A DNA stretch of 64,000 nt from CBDAUN01 sp965214615 (GCA_965214615.1 OZ243952.1:1364001-1428000); one strand, 5' to 3'; positions 43,406 through 53,184 are shown, counted from the first letter of the stretch. The notes: generated by a model from the letters alone, not told the origin. Program-made: numbers and translations.

Positions 43406-44317
43406 CTAACCCAATGTCCGTTTAGCGAGCATTGCACGAGATACGCCGGATGCCGGCGGTCGTTTCAAATATCGAGAAACGAAGTCGGTCACTTGGACCA
43501 GGCGGTCTAGGTTCACTCCGGTACTGACCCCGAGTCCGTCGAGCATGTAGACGACGTTTTCTGTCGCGACATTGCCGGTTGCTCCGTTGGCGTAGGGGCA
43601 GCCGCCTAGTCCTGCAATAGAACTGTCGATTGTCCTGATGCCGAAATCCAGCGAGGCAAGGATATTCGAAAGCGCTTGACCGTAGGTGTCGTGGAAATGT
43701 ACTGCAAGGGCGTTGACCGGAACACTCTGGGATGCTGATCGGAGCATGCGCACTATTTTCCCGGGCGTTCCTACGCCTATCGTGTCGCCGAGCGAAATTT
43801 CATGACATCCCAATTCGAGTAGACGTTCCGCTGCAGAAACCACCTGTCTGATCTTGACATCTCCTTCATATGGGCATCCGGCAACGCATGAAACGTATCC
43901 TCGAACCGGAATATGGCGCTTAGAAGCTTCGATTGATACGGGCATCAAGCGCCGAAAACTGTCGTCGATGCTGCAATTGATATTCTTTTGCGAGAACGAT
44001 TCGGATGCGGCAACAAAGACGGCGATCTGAGACACTTCGGCCGCAAGTGCGGCATTCAGGCCGGTCACGTTGGGTACTAGCGCAACATACGACACTGACT
44101 CGCTGCGATTGATCTGTGCCATTACTTGATCGGTTCCTGCCATTTTAGGAACCCATTTCGGTGATACGAAGCTGCCGGTCTCTATGGTTCTAAGCCCGCA
44201 CTGCGCGAGACGATCAATCAACTCAACGCGAAAATCGACCGACGTCGGCTCAGGTTCACTCTGCAATCCGTCCCGAGGACCGACTTCGACCAAATTGCAC
44301 TCTTTTGGATAGTTCAT
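43406..44317 (-). CDS. liuE: Hydroxymethylglutaryl-CoA lyase
   Basis: A 303-residue HMGL-like TIM-barrel enzyme that splits 3-hydroxy-3-methylglutaryl-CoA into acetoacetate and acetyl-CoA, the last step of leucine degradation. Motifs: D-G-L-Q-S-E near residue 15, F-H-D-T-Y-G-Q-A-L-S and the catalytic cysteine loop G-G-C-P-Y-A-N-G-A-T-G-N near residue 235. It is the final gene of the operon; its start overlaps the liuD stop by 4 bases. Confidence 0.93.
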   Translation of the reverse strand: MNYPKECNLVEVGPRDGLQSEPEPTSVDFRVELIDRLAQCGLRTIETGSFVSPKWVPKMAGTDQVMAQINRSESVSYVALVPNVTGLNAALAAEVSQIAVFVAASESFSQKNINCSIDDSFRRLMPVSIEASKRHIPVRGYVSCVAGCPYEGDVKIRQVVSAAERLLELGCHEISLGDTIGVGTPGKIVRMLRSASQSVPVNALAVHFHDTYGQALSNILASLDFGIRTIDSSIAGLGGCPYANGATGNVATENVVYMLDGLGVSTGVNLDRLVQVTDFVSRYLKRPPASGVSRAMLAKRTLG

Positions 44318-46344
44318 GGGGGATCCTCCGTCAGATCTTTGACAGGATCAATTTCGATGCATACGTCGCCTTCTAGAACCTGGTCTCCAGCTTTGAAATT
44401 CACTTGAGCAACTATGCCATCGAACGCAGTTCGAACTTGGTGCTCCATTTTCATTGCTTCGATCACTACGACGCTGTCTCCCTTTCTAACGTGGTCGCCC
44501 GATGAAACGCACAGCTGCGCGATGCGTCCAGGTAGCGGCGCCGTGAGGCTTCCTGTTTGTTCTTCAACCGTACCGACTTGGTTCGGGAGTGAGGCGAGCT
44601 TCAGCTTGAATCTAGATCCGCCGTGAAATATGACAGTCGCACCATTAATCCAGGCATAGTTGAAAACGTATGGAGAGCCATCGACCAGCAATGAAATCCG
44701 GTGTGTCTCATAGTGGTTCACCGCAAGTTCAATAGAACGCAGGACGTGATCAACTTGGAAGATCTCAGAGGAAATATGTCGCATGCGCGTCACATGAAAA
44801 GATGTGTCTGATTCCAGCAAATAGGAAAATTCGGGATCAGAATTCATTCGCCATCCGGATTCGTTTCGCCAAGGTGATTCATTTATGCGAGTCCGTGTGC
44901 TACCAAACACCGCACTTTGCCCATGCGGACTCTTCAAGTGATGGATTAACGCTGCGACAGCCACAATTTCATCGGGAGGATCCAAGCTCTGCGGCAGCAG
45001 TCGTTCGAGGTTCGATTCGACATATCCGATATCGATCGCTCCGTCGCCAAATTCCTTGGCACGGAGCAGTTTGATTAGAAAGCCTACGTTGACTTCAACT
45101 CCGATCAAATATGTATTTTCAAGAGCCTTTAGCAACGTGTCGATCGCATCGGCTCGATTAGATCCTGTGGCTACGATTTTTGCGATCATTGGGTCGTAGT
45201 ATTCGCTAATGCGGCAGCCTTCGCGTACACCGGCATGGATTTGCAAATCCTGTCGATGACTGGGGAATCTTGCGACTTCAAGAATTCCCGGTGACGGCAT
45301 GAACCCTTTTGTCGGATCTTCAGCATAGATACGCGCTTCGACAGCGTGCCTGCCAATTTCTTTCGGCTGCTTCAAACTTTCGATTGATTCACCCGCAGCA
45401 ATGCGAATTTGCCACTCAACGAGATCTATGCCTAGAATTTGCTCAGTGACCGGATGCTCGACTTGAAGGCGGGTATTCATTTCCATGAAGTAGAACTGAT
45501 CGCCCTGCAATAGAAATTCCATGGTGCCTATGTTGTCGTAGTCGAGTTGGCGGGCCAGGTGTACAGCGGATTGAAGCATTCGGTTGCGAACTGCCTTGTC
45601 AAGCGAAGGTGCGGGCGCTTCTTCTACAATTTTCTGGTAACGCCTTTGCGCGGAGCAATCCCTTTCCCAAAGGTGCATGCAGTGTCCAAATTGATCCGCC
45701 GCAATTTGAACCTCGATATGTCGAGCCGAGGGCATATATTTTTCAATGATGATTTCATCGTCCCCGAACGCTTTTTCGGACTCGGATCTGGCCAATTCCA
45801 ATTTGGAATCGAACTCGAATTCGGAGTTGACTATCCGCATTCCGCGTCCGCCGCCTCCCAAAGCCGATTTCAGCAACACCGGGAATCCGATGCGGCTTGC
45901 CGTAGCAAGCAGATCGCTCCGGTCGAGATCTGAGCCACGGCAGCCGGGAAGAGTCGGTACATTCGCCTGCCTAGCGATTTCGGCAGCCGTGGACTTTGAT
46001 GCCATGACGCGGATCGCCTCCGGTCGTGGTCCAATGAATCCGATGTCATGTGCCTCGCACTCTGCGGCCAGTTGATGGTTTTCTGACAGGAAGCCGTAGC
46101 CAGGATGCAGTGCGTCAGCGCCCGTACGCTTTGCCGCGTCGATGATGTTGCTGATATTCAGGTAGCTTTCAGCCGGTGTCGCAGGACCAATGAATATTGA
46201 CTCATCCGCTCGTTCAACGTGGACTGAATTCCTGTCCGCTTCGGAGTAGACCGCAACTGCTTTGATTCCAAGTTTTGCCAATGTTTCAATGATGCGGCAG
46301 GCAATTTCGCCGCGATTGGCAATGATGATCTTGCGGAACGCCAA
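44314..46344 (-). CDS. liuD: Methylcrotonoyl-CoA carboxylase alpha (biotin) subunit
   Basis: A 676-residue biotin carboxylase subunit. The N-terminus M-A-F-R-K-I-I-I-A-N-R-G-E-I-A begins the carboxylase domain, the ATP-grasp has G-G-G-G-R-G-M-R near residue 160, and biotin attaches in V-I-E-A-M-K-M-E-H near the C-terminus. The TTG at 46344 is chosen because a GGAAGG site lies upstream and the liuC stop is two bases away; the longer frame to 46491 would overlap liuC. With LiuB it carboxylates 3-methylcrotonyl-CoA. Confidence 0.92.
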   Translation of the reverse strand: MAFRKIIIANRGEIACRIIETLAKLGIKAVAVYSEADRNSVHVERADESIFIGPATPAESYLNISNIIDAAKRTGADALHPGYGFLSENHQLAAECEAHDIGFIGPRPEAIRVMASKSTAAEIARQANVPTLPGCRGSDLDRSDLLATASRIGFPVLLKSALGGGGRGMRIVNSEFEFDSKLELARSESEKAFGDDEIIIEKYMPSARHIEVQIAADQFGHCMHLWERDCSAQRRYQKIVEEAPAPSLDKAVRNRMLQSAVHLARQLDYDNIGTMEFLLQGDQFYFMEMNTRLQVEHPVTEQILGIDLVEWQIRIAAGESIESLKQPKEIGRHAVEARIYAEDPTKGFMPSPGILEVARFPSHRQDLQIHAGVREGCRISEYYDPMIAKIVATGSNRADAIDTLLKALENTYLIGVEVNVGFLIKLLRAKEFGDGAIDIGYVESNLERLLPQSLDPPDEIVAVAALIHHLKSPHGQSAVFGSTRTRINESPWRNESGWRMNSDPEFSYLLESDTSFHVTRMRHISSEIFQVDHVLRSIELAVNHYETHRISLLVDGSPYVFNYAWINGATVIFHGGSRFKLKLASLPNQVGTVEEQTGSLTAPLPGRIAQLCVSSGDHVRKGDSVVVIEAMKMEHQVRTAFDGIVAQVNFKAGDQVLEGDVCIEIDPVKDLTEDPP

Positions 46345-46345
46345 T

Positions 46346-47152
46346 TCAGTCGCCTTCCGGGAGATGCCAACGGGGGGCACGTTTTTCAAAGAACGCGGAC
46401 ATGCCTTCCTGCGCCTCGTCAGAGGCTCGAATCTGCGCGATCCTGCTTGAAGTATCGCTAATTGTTTCTGCATCGATCTTGCGATTTGCAACTGACTGAA
46501 TCACGGATTTGGCTTCGCGATGCGCATTCGGACCTCCTGCCAGCAGCATCGTTGCTATTTGCTCGCAAGTTTTGGACAGTGATCCGACGGGGCAGTATTC
46601 GTGGATTAATCCGATTTGTGCTGCGGTACGCGCGTCGAACCTTTCGCCGGTTAGGAAATAGCGGCGCGAATTGCGAGCGCCGATGGCTTGAACCACGTAG
46701 GGGCTAATGACTGACGGAATCAATCCCAGCTTAACTTCGGAAACGCTAAATACCGAATCATCGCTCGCAACGGCGATATCGCAGCAGGCGACGAGTCCGA
46801 TTCCGCCGCCGTAGACGGCACCGTGAATCCGGGCAATGGTGGGACAGGCAAGCCGATGAAGCCCGTTAAGCATCTGCGCGAAGCGTTCAGCGTCTCTCAG
46901 GTTTTCGTCTTCGCTATACTGCGAGGTTCGCCGCATCCAGTCCAGGTCTGCTCCCGCGCAGAAACTGCGGCCATTGCCTGCAATGGTCACAGATCTGAAT
47001 GTTTCGTCGCAGCGCAACGCTTCAAGAACGTCTGCAAGCTCGTCGATCATCTCCTCGTTGAAAGCATTGTGCACCTCGGGTCGGTTCAGGGCGACGACGC
47101 AATTGCGATGAGCGGCGATGGAAATTTCAAGTGTCTCGTAGTCGTCACGCAT
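46346..47152 (-). CDS. liuC: Methylglutaconyl-CoA hydratase / enoyl-CoA hydratase family
   Basis: A 268-residue crotonase-fold enzyme that hydrates 3-methylglutaconyl-CoA to HMG-CoA. Visible: A-L-N-R-P-E-V-H-N-A-F-N, the oxyanion-hole segment S-F-C-A-G-A-D-L-D-W-M and H-G-A-V-Y-G-G-G-I-G-L, with catalytic Glu in S-E-V-K-L-G-L-I-P. ATG 47152 gives the usual N-terminus; the frame continues upstream to 47416 only as overlap with liuB. It lies between liuB and liuD as in Pseudomonas-type liu operons. Confidence 0.9.
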   Translation of the reverse strand: MRDDYETLEISIAAHRNCVVALNRPEVHNAFNEEMIDELADVLEALRCDETFRSVTIAGNGRSFCAGADLDWMRRTSQYSEDENLRDAERFAQMLNGLHRLACPTIARIHGAVYGGGIGLVACCDIAVASDDSVFSVSEVKLGLIPSVISPYVVQAIGARNSRRYFLTGERFDARTAAQIGLIHEYCPVGSLSKTCEQIATMLLAGGPNAHREAKSVIQSVANRKIDAETISDTSSRIAQIRASDEAQEGMSAFFEKRAPRWHLPEGD

Positions 47153-47174
47153 AGGCCGGACTCTCAAAGGGCGA

Positions 47175-48776
47175 TCACATTCGAAAGATTCCGAATCGGG
47201 TTTCGGGTATCGGCGCATTTTCTGCAGAAGCGATCCCAAGACCGAGAATCGTGCGCGTGTCTGCAGGGTCGATGATGCCGTCATCCCAGAGCCGAGCGCT
47301 GGAATAATACGGGTGTCCCTGAGTTTCATACTGCTCGCGAATTGATGATTTGAACTCTTCCTGTTCATCCATCGACCGTTCTGTCTCCTTCGCGTTGTCG
47401 GAGCGCACCTGCGCAAGCACGTTGGCAGCCTGTTCTCCTCCCATCACTGAAATTCGCGCGTTCGGCCATTGCCACAGGAACCGCGGAGAGTACGCGCGGC
47501 CGCACATCGCATAATTTCCTGCGCCGAAACTGCCGCCGACAATAACCGTGAATTTCGGCACCTTGGCGCAGGCGACCGCAGTGACCATCTTTGCACCATC
47601 TTTTGCAATTCCTCTGGCTTCATATTTGCGGCCCACCATGAATCCTGAGATATTCTGCAGGAAAATTAAAGGAATGCGCCGTTGGCAGCACAGTTCGACA
47701 AAGTGTGCGGCTTTGAGTGCAGATTCGGAGTATAGAATACCGTTATTGGCAATGATTCCGACCGGATAGCCGCATATGCGGGCAGTTCCGCAGACCAGCG
47801 TCGTGCCATAGAGGCGCTTGAATTCGCTAAATTCGCTGGCATCGACGATTCGGGCGATCACTTCGCGTATGTCATAGGCTTGACGCAAGTCGCACGGAAC
47901 GATGCCGTAAAGCTCCTTGGAATCGTACAGCGGCGCCCTGGGTTCTGCGATATTCAGGTCGACTTGCTTGCGATAGTTTAGATTTCGAATGATGTCGCGC
48001 ACGATCGCCACCGCGTGCTTGTCGTCCACGGCGTAGTGATCGGTCATGCCGGATTGACGGGAATGCACGTCGGCGCCGCCGAGTTCTTCGGCGGAAACAG
48101 TTTCACCGGTCGCCGCTTTGACAAGCGGCGGTCCTCCAAGAAAAATTGTACCCTGATTGCGTACGATGATTGATTCGTCGCACATTGCGGGCACATATGC
48201 GCCTCCGGCCGTGCACGACCCCATGACAGCCGCAATTTGCGGCAGACCCTTGGCCGACATGTTAGCCTGATTGTAGAAGATTCTTCCGAAATGCTCGCGG
48301 TCTGGGAAGACATCGTCCTGGCGGGGCAGATAAGCGCCGCCGGAGTCGACAAGATAGATGCAGGGCAGGTTGTTCTGACTCGCAATTTCCTGCGCCCGCA
48401 AGTGCTTCTTGACAGTTAACGGGTAGTAGGTTCCGCCTTTGACAGTGGCATCGTTCGCGAAGATCATGCATTCGCGGGATTCTACTCTTCCGATTCCGGT
48501 GACGATGCCGGCGCAGGGCACTTCATTGTTGTACATCTGCCATGCGGCGTAAGGTGCGATTTCTAGAAAAGGCGATCCGTGATCCAGCAGCAGGCTGATT
48601 CGTTCTCTGGCAAGCAGTTTTCCACGATCGGTGTGTTTGCGGCGCGCCTTTTCGGACCCCCCAGTCTGAATTGCCGACATTGTGTTGCGCAAATCGGCAA
48701 CGAGGTTGCGCATCTGGCTGTATCGTGACTCGAACTCACGGCTGCGGGTGTCTATGCTGGATTCAATCGTCGCCAT
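47175..48776 (-). CDS. liuB: Methylcrotonoyl-CoA carboxylase beta (carboxyltransferase) subunit
   Basis: A 533-residue carboxyltransferase, full length for the family. Visible features include G-K-L-L-A-R-E-R-I near residue 52, Y-L-V-D-S-G-G-A-Y-L-P near 138, A-A-V-M-G-S-C-T-A-G-G-A-Y-V-P near 183 and G-G-S-F-G-A-G-N-Y-A-M-C-G near 428. It moves the carboxyl from biotin on LiuD to 3-methylcrotonyl-CoA. In the operon it follows the DsbA-like isomerase gene by 40 bases. Confidence 0.94.
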   Translation of the reverse strand: MATIESSIDTRSREFESRYSQMRNLVADLRNTMSAIQTGGSEKARRKHTDRGKLLARERISLLLDHGSPFLEIAPYAAWQMYNNEVPCAGIVTGIGRVESRECMIFANDATVKGGTYYPLTVKKHLRAQEIASQNNLPCIYLVDSGGAYLPRQDDVFPDREHFGRIFYNQANMSAKGLPQIAAVMGSCTAGGAYVPAMCDESIIVRNQGTIFLGGPPLVKAATGETVSAEELGGADVHSRQSGMTDHYAVDDKHAVAIVRDIIRNLNYRKQVDLNIAEPRAPLYDSKELYGIVPCDLRQAYDIREVIARIVDASEFSEFKRLYGTTLVCGTARICGYPVGIIANNGILYSESALKAAHFVELCCQRRIPLIFLQNISGFMVGRKYEARGIAKDGAKMVTAVACAKVPKFTVIVGGSFGAGNYAMCGRAYSPRFLWQWPNARISVMGGEQAANVLAQVRSDNAKETERSMDEQEEFKSSIREQYETQGHPYYSSARLWDDGIIDPADTRTILGLGIASAENAPIPETRFGIFRM

Positions 48777-48816
48777 AATTTGCTTGAATTCCGGATCTGG
48801 GGACTTCGGTAGCCAT

Positions 48817-49416
48817 CTACCATCCGCCGGTTTCCAGCCACTTGTCTACTTGATCCAGGCGATCGTGCCCCCAGAACGGTTCGCCGTCTACAACGATGAA
48901 CGGCGATCCGAATACCTTGTTCGCTATTGCATTGTCGGTAGCATCGCGAACCAGTTGCTTAATCCTGCTGTCGACCAATGCCTTTGCGACTTCGGCGGAA
49001 TCGATGCCGATTCCGGTGGTCAAGTCTGCTACGGTTTCGGGATCTGATATAGGTTCGTCGCTGACGAAATAGGCGCGAAACAGCGCTTGCGCCAACTGCC
49101 GTGCTTGTGTCTCGTTGCGTTCATTCAGCCAATAGAAGGCTCGGCATGCGGCCACGGTGGCAATTGGAAACCGGGTCGGTAGCTGGAAATCAATATTTGA
49201 CAGTCGTGCTGCACGCGCCAAATCGCGGGCACTGTAGTCCGAAATCATTGGAATTTGAATCAACGGCTTGCGCTCGGTCAATTTCATGACCGCGCCCATC
49301 AAATATGGACGCCACGTGACTGTTCGATTGTGGCGGGCAGCAATTGCGTCGATCCGGGTGCTGGAAAAGTAGCCGTATGGCGATGAAAAATCAAAATAAA
49401 AATCGATTGTCTGCAT
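48817..49416 (-). CDS. 2-hydroxychromene-2-carboxylate isomerase-like (DsbA-family) protein
   Basis: A 199-residue thioredoxin-fold protein of the HCCA isomerase/kappa-GST group: Y-F-D-F-S-S-P-Y-G-Y near the N-terminus (Ser in place of the DsbA CxxC), a helical insert, and F-G-S-P-F-I-V-V-D-G-E-P-F-W-G-H-D-R at residues about 164-181. Members isomerise glutathione-linked intermediates in naphthalene degradation, but many have unknown substrates. Here it lies between thiolase and liuB, inside the leucine operon, so it probably has a role in acyl-CoA metabolism or detoxification rather than in naphthalene breakdown. Confidence 0.82.
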   Translation of the reverse strand: MQTIDFYFDFSSPYGYFSSTRIDAIAARHNRTVTWRPYLMGAVMKLTERKPLIQIPMISDYSARDLARAARLSNIDFQLPTRFPIATVAACRAFYWLNERNETQARQLAQALFRAYFVSDEPISDPETVADLTTGIGIDSAEVAKALVDSRIKQLVRDATDNAIANKVFGSPFIVVDGEPFWGHDRLDQVDKWLETGGW

Positions 49417-49465
49417 GGTTCGTTCACACCGGGGTCGAGCTGCAAAAGGTTTGCTGGGATCTCTG

Positions 49466-50656
49466 TCAATTCGCCAACAGCTCTACACCTAGGGCAGTGG
49501 CTTCTCCGCCGCCGATGCACAGCGAGGCGACTCCTCTTGGTAGGCCGTACCGTTCCATCGCCGCAATCAATGTAACGAGAATTCTCGCGCCCGAAGCGCC
49601 TACGGGATGACCGAGTGCGCAGGCTCCTCCGTGGACGTTTACCTTTTCGTGCGAAATCTTCAGGCGGTGCATGGCTGCCATCGTCACAACAGCGAACGCC
49701 TCATTGATTTCAAACAGATCAATGCTGTCAACCGTCCAGTTTAGCTTGTCGAGCAGGTCAGTGATGGCGCCAATCGGCGCAGTCGGAAATAGGTTTGGCT
49801 CGTTCGCATAGGTCGAGTGTCCGACGATGCGGGCGCGGCACTGGACGCCGAGCGCCGCTGCCTTTGAGCCGGACATCACGACAAGTGCCGCGCCTCCGTC
49901 GGATATGGAGCTTGAATTGGCGGGCGTAATTGTGCCGTCTTTTCGAAACACTGGTCGTAGGGCTGGAATTTTTTCCGAGTTGGTTGTTTGCGGCTGCTCG
50001 TCTGTTGATACGGTGTACCGGTCCTTCCGGGTCTCGACATCCACGCTCGCGATTTCCTTCTCGAATGCGCCCGAATCTGTCGCCCGCTGCGCCCGGGTCA
50101 GCGATTCTATGGCGAAATTGTCTTGTTCGTCGCGGCTGAACCGCAAGTCCTCGGCGCAGCGTTCTGCGAATTCTCCCATCAGTGCGCCGCGCTCGTAGGC
50201 ATCTTCCAGTCCGTCGATAAACATGTGGTCGTGTATTTGCGCATGTCCCATGCGCAAGCCGCCGCGGGCTTTCGCCATCAAGTACGGCGCATTGCTCATG
50301 CTTTCCATGCCTCCGGCAACTACGACCGAACTGGAGCCGGCAACAATGGAGTCATGAGCAAGCATGACGGCCTTCATGCCTGAGCCGCACATCTTGTTGA
50401 CTGTGCTGCAGCCAGCTGACAATGGCAGTCCTGCTGCCAGCGCAGCCTGGCGCGCGGGCGCCTGGCCTTGTCCGGCTTGCAGAACGCAGCCCATAAGCAC
50501 TTCATCGACCGAAGAGCTTTCAACATTGGAATCGGTCACGGCGGCTTGAATCGCAATGGCACCGAGGTCCGGCGCCGCACAGGGTGAGAGTTTGCCTTGA
50601 AATCCGCCTATCGGCGTTCTTGACATTCCTGCAATGACAACTGATTCGTGATTCAT
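49466..50656 (-). CDS. Acetyl-CoA acetyltransferase (thiolase)
   Basis: A 396-residue thiolase with the full active site: nucleophilic Cys in V-N-K-M-C-G-S-G-M, G-H-P-V-G-A-S-G near residue 347 and C-I-G-G-G near 382. It interconverts acetoacetyl-CoA and two acetyl-CoA. Placed after liuA, it can finish the leucine pathway by splitting acetoacetyl-CoA made from acetoacetate, or work in beta-oxidation. No acetoacetate CoA-transferase gene is seen in the operon. Confidence 0.92.
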   Translation of the reverse strand: MNHESVVIAGMSRTPIGGFQGKLSPCAAPDLGAIAIQAAVTDSNVESSSVDEVLMGCVLQAGQGQAPARQAALAAGLPLSAGCSTVNKMCGSGMKAVMLAHDSIVAGSSSVVVAGGMESMSNAPYLMAKARGGLRMGHAQIHDHMFIDGLEDAYERGALMGEFAERCAEDLRFSRDEQDNFAIESLTRAQRATDSGAFEKEIASVDVETRKDRYTVSTDEQPQTTNSEKIPALRPVFRKDGTITPANSSSISDGGAALVVMSGSKAAALGVQCRARIVGHSTYANEPNLFPTAPIGAITDLLDKLNWTVDSIDLFEINEAFAVVTMAAMHRLKISHEKVNVHGGACALGHPVGASGARILVTLIAAMERYGLPRGVASLCIGGGEATALGVELLAN

Positions 50657-50673
50657 CTGGATGTTTGCTCGGC

Positions 50674-51849
50674 CTATGCCTGGGATGTTTCGTTAAATAG
50701 TTCCCGCCCGATCAGCATCCGGCGAATCTCGCTCGTTCCGGCACCGATTTCATACAACTTCGCATCTCGCAGAAATCGTCCGGTCGGAGTCTCGTTCACA
50801 TAGCCTATTGCTCCGAGAATCTGAATCGATTCAAGGGCGCACCAGGTCGCCTTTTCTGCTGTATACAAAATGACTGCAGCTGCGTCTTTGCGGGTGGTTT
50901 CTCCGCGGTCGCACGCCGCTGCCACCGCGTATGCGTAGGCCCGCGAAGCGTTCAAATTGGCGTACATATCTGCGATTTTACCTTGAATAAGTTGAAACTC
51001 GCCTATGGACTTGTTGAATTGCCTGCGTTCGTGGATGTAAGGCAGCACGGTGTCCATGCATGCTTGCATAATCCCTATAGGGCCTCCGGAAAGAACAACC
51101 CGTTCGTAGTCCAGTCCGCTCATCAGCACTTCGACACCGCGATCGAGGGTGCCGAGCACATTTTCGTCGGGCACGAAGCATCCGTTGAAAATCAATTCTC
51201 CGGTGTTGGATCCTCTCATGCCGAGCTTGTCGAGTTTCTGAGCTGTCGAAAATCCTTCAAACGTGCGCTCAACGATGAATGCCGTGATGCCTCGCGAACC
51301 TCGATCTGGGCTGGTTTTCGCGTAGACGATCAAAACGTCGGCATCGGGGCCGTTGGTAATCCACATCTTGCTGCCGTCAAGGGCGTAGCCGCCCTTGGCC
51401 TTGGCTGCTCGCAATTTCATGCTGACCACATCGGATCCGGAGTCCGGCTCAGTCATGGCAAGAGCGCCAATATGCTCACCGCTTATCAATTTGGGCAGGT
51501 ATTTTTCTTTTTGAGACTTGCTGCCGTTTCGCCTAAGCTGATTTACGGCCAGATTCGAATGCGCTCCATAGGATAGGCCGATGGAGGCGGAAGCCCGGCT
51601 GATTTCCTCCATCGCAATCACATGCTCCAGATAGCCCATCCCGGCACCGCCGTAGATATCCTCGACTGTAATCCCGAGAAGGCCGAGCGCCCCCATTTTT
51701 TTCCAAAGGTCCTGCGGGAAGTTGTTGGTTCGGTCGATTTCACCGGCGCGGTCGAAAATTTCGTTGCGTGCAAAATTCTGCACGCTTTTGCGCAGCAGGT
51801 CTACGGTTTCGCCGAGATTGAAATTCAACTGACTGTAGTTTGCAGACAT
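50674..51849 (-). CDS. liuA: Isovaleryl-CoA dehydrogenase
   Basis: A 391-residue acyl-CoA dehydrogenase (FAD). Motifs: A-L-A-M-T-E-P-D-S-G-S-D near residue 130, L-D-Y-E-R-V-V-L-S-G-G-P near 250, where the Glu in D-Y-E-R sits at the catalytic position used by isovaleryl-CoA dehydrogenases, and a C-terminal Y-E-I-G-A-G-T-S-E-I-R-R. It oxidises isovaleryl-CoA to 3-methylcrotonyl-CoA and feeds electrons to ETF. As the second gene of the operon it is 17 bases from thiolase and 10 bases from the thioesterase. Confidence 0.92.
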   Translation of the reverse strand: MSANYSQLNFNLGETVDLLRKSVQNFARNEIFDRAGEIDRTNNFPQDLWKKMGALGLLGITVEDIYGGAGMGYLEHVIAMEEISRASASIGLSYGAHSNLAVNQLRRNGSKSQKEKYLPKLISGEHIGALAMTEPDSGSDVVSMKLRAAKAKGGYALDGSKMWITNGPDADVLIVYAKTSPDRGSRGITAFIVERTFEGFSTAQKLDKLGMRGSNTGELIFNGCFVPDENVLGTLDRGVEVLMSGLDYERVVLSGGPIGIMQACMDTVLPYIHERRQFNKSIGEFQLIQGKIADMYANLNASRAYAYAVAAACDRGETTRKDAAAVILYTAEKATWCALESIQILGAIGYVNETPTGRFLRDAKLYEIGAGTSEIRRMLIGRELFNETSQA

Positions 51850-51859
51850 TTGGCCTTAC

Positions 51860-52300
51860 CTATTGCTGAATACACATTGCGGTTTGCTGCACGATTGCGC
51901 AGGGCGCCCAGACGTCGTTTCGAGAAGTTGCAACTTCGATTGAAGTGACGGTCAGGGTCTTGCCGGCCTTGACTACGTTGCCTGTTGCGCGCAAGATGTC
52001 GCCATTGGCGGGAGACAGTAGGTTGATTTTGAACTCTACGGTTAGAATTCGGCTGCCTGCGGGCATCAGTGTTAAAGCCGCATAACCGCCGGCCGAATCT
52101 GCGATCGTGCTTGTTACCCCGGCGTGAAAAAAGCCGTCCTGCTGGGTCAGGTTGCTATTGAATGGCAAATCGATAATGCACTGACCGGGCGCGATATGGT
52201 GCAAGATGGCGCCCAGCAGGCTCATGATTCCCTGTTGCTGGAAGCTGGCTCTGCACTTCCTTTCGAAGTCCGGGTCTATCGATTCAATCTGCGGAGGCAA
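51860..52300 (-). CDS. PaaI-like hotdog thioesterase
   Basis: A 146-residue hotdog-fold protein of the PaaI/YbgC-like group, with Q-Q-D-G-F-F-H-A-G-V-T-S-T-I-A-D and S-A-G-G-Y-A-A, the signature helix of the PaaI family. It begins at TTG (52300); an internal ATG at residue 26 would remove part of the domain. Such enzymes hydrolyse acyl-CoA esters, releasing CoA that is trapped as dead-end products. First gene of the liu operon, so the operon promoter probably lies in 52301-52490; I see no regulator gene adjacent. Confidence 0.8.
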   Translation of the reverse strand: MPPQIESIDPDFERKCRASFQQQGIMSLLGAILHHIAPGQCIIDLPFNSNLTQQDGFFHAGVTSTIADSAGGYAALTLMPAGSRILTVEFKINLLSPANGDILRATGNVVKAGKTLTVTSIEVATSRNDVWAPCAIVQQTAMCIQQ

Positions 52301-52490
52301 TGTAATTCGATCAATTTATTCAGCGGTTAGGGCAGGTTGCAAAGAGACAAGGCAAGATTCTGTTGCCATGATTTCGTGCCAAGGCAACGCAGTGCGATTT
52401 ACACTGCCGCCCAGCCATTGCTTCGACAACTGCTAAGTCGCCTAGTTGTAACAAGGGGCTTGGGTCATTCGCGTAGTAGGCTGCCGGCAA

Positions 52491-52770
52491 TTATCCGTTG
52501 ATATCGTGTTTCAGTTGGTTAACCGACTCGACGGAAAGCCCAGTGCACTCTGCAACCAGTAGATCATCGCATCCCATTCGAAGCATGTTGTCGGCGATTG
52601 CCCGTGCGCCCTGCTCGGTTCCCTGCTCGATTCCCTGCTCGATTCCCTGCTCGATTCCCTGCTCGATTCCCTGCTCGATTCCCTGCTCGATTCCCTGCTT
52701 CAGCACCACTTTGTCTGATTCTAAGAGCATCAGAGTAATCCTGTTCTTTTGACAATCCAATTTCCGACAT
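52491..52770 (-). pseudogene. C-terminal remnant of an Rpn-family nuclease gene
   Basis: The tail of an Rpn-family (recombination-promoting nuclease / putative transposase) protein with E-Q-G-I repeats and the ending A-R-A-I-A-D-N-M-L, S-V-E-S-V-N-Q-L-K. It matches the tail of the intact copy at 53185-54222, where L-L-E-S-D-K-V-V precedes the repeats. Upstream of that the match continues only in another frame (K-E-Q, then a shift), and no nuclease domain remains. So it is a truncated, frame-shifted copy. Confidence 0.7.
52609..52692. repeat. 12-bp coding minisatellite, seven units
   Basis: Seven tandem units of CCCTGCTCGATT (the first is CCCTGCTCGGTT), encoding E-Q-G-I on the minus strand inside the Rpn remnant. 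Confidence 0.9.
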
Positions 52771-53184
52771 TAGAAATATAAGGCCGATTACATCAGATTA
52801 TAGTCGTTTCTGTTTCGGTACAGGAAGGTGTCAACGGTGCGGTAGCATGACGCCTATCAATGCATCTGTCCAATGTACAACAAATCAATTGCCGACACGA
52901 TGGATCTGCGGTCCGTGGGGTCATTCAAGCATTCGGCAGTAGTCGTAGCGCTAAGTTCTCTGGTGAACCTTTTTGGATTGAACAAATTTGCTAACAGGGT
53001 GCATCATCGAGCTTCCTAATCGTCTTTCGCATTGAAGGGGCGGGGTGTGCGCTGTATAAACCGGAAATTTGAAATACGGTTATGACGGGTTGCTCGACTT
53101 GAACATTACGGCACAGCCAAATGCTCGCAAAATCGATAGTCGCAAGCGTATCAGACGTTTAAATGCGATCAGAAAAGCTGAATG
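52771..53184. other. Intergenic region between the Rpn remnant and the intact Rpn gene
   Basis: About 410 bases with only short frames. No trace of the nuclease domain missing from the remnant is visible. Confidence 0.45.
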
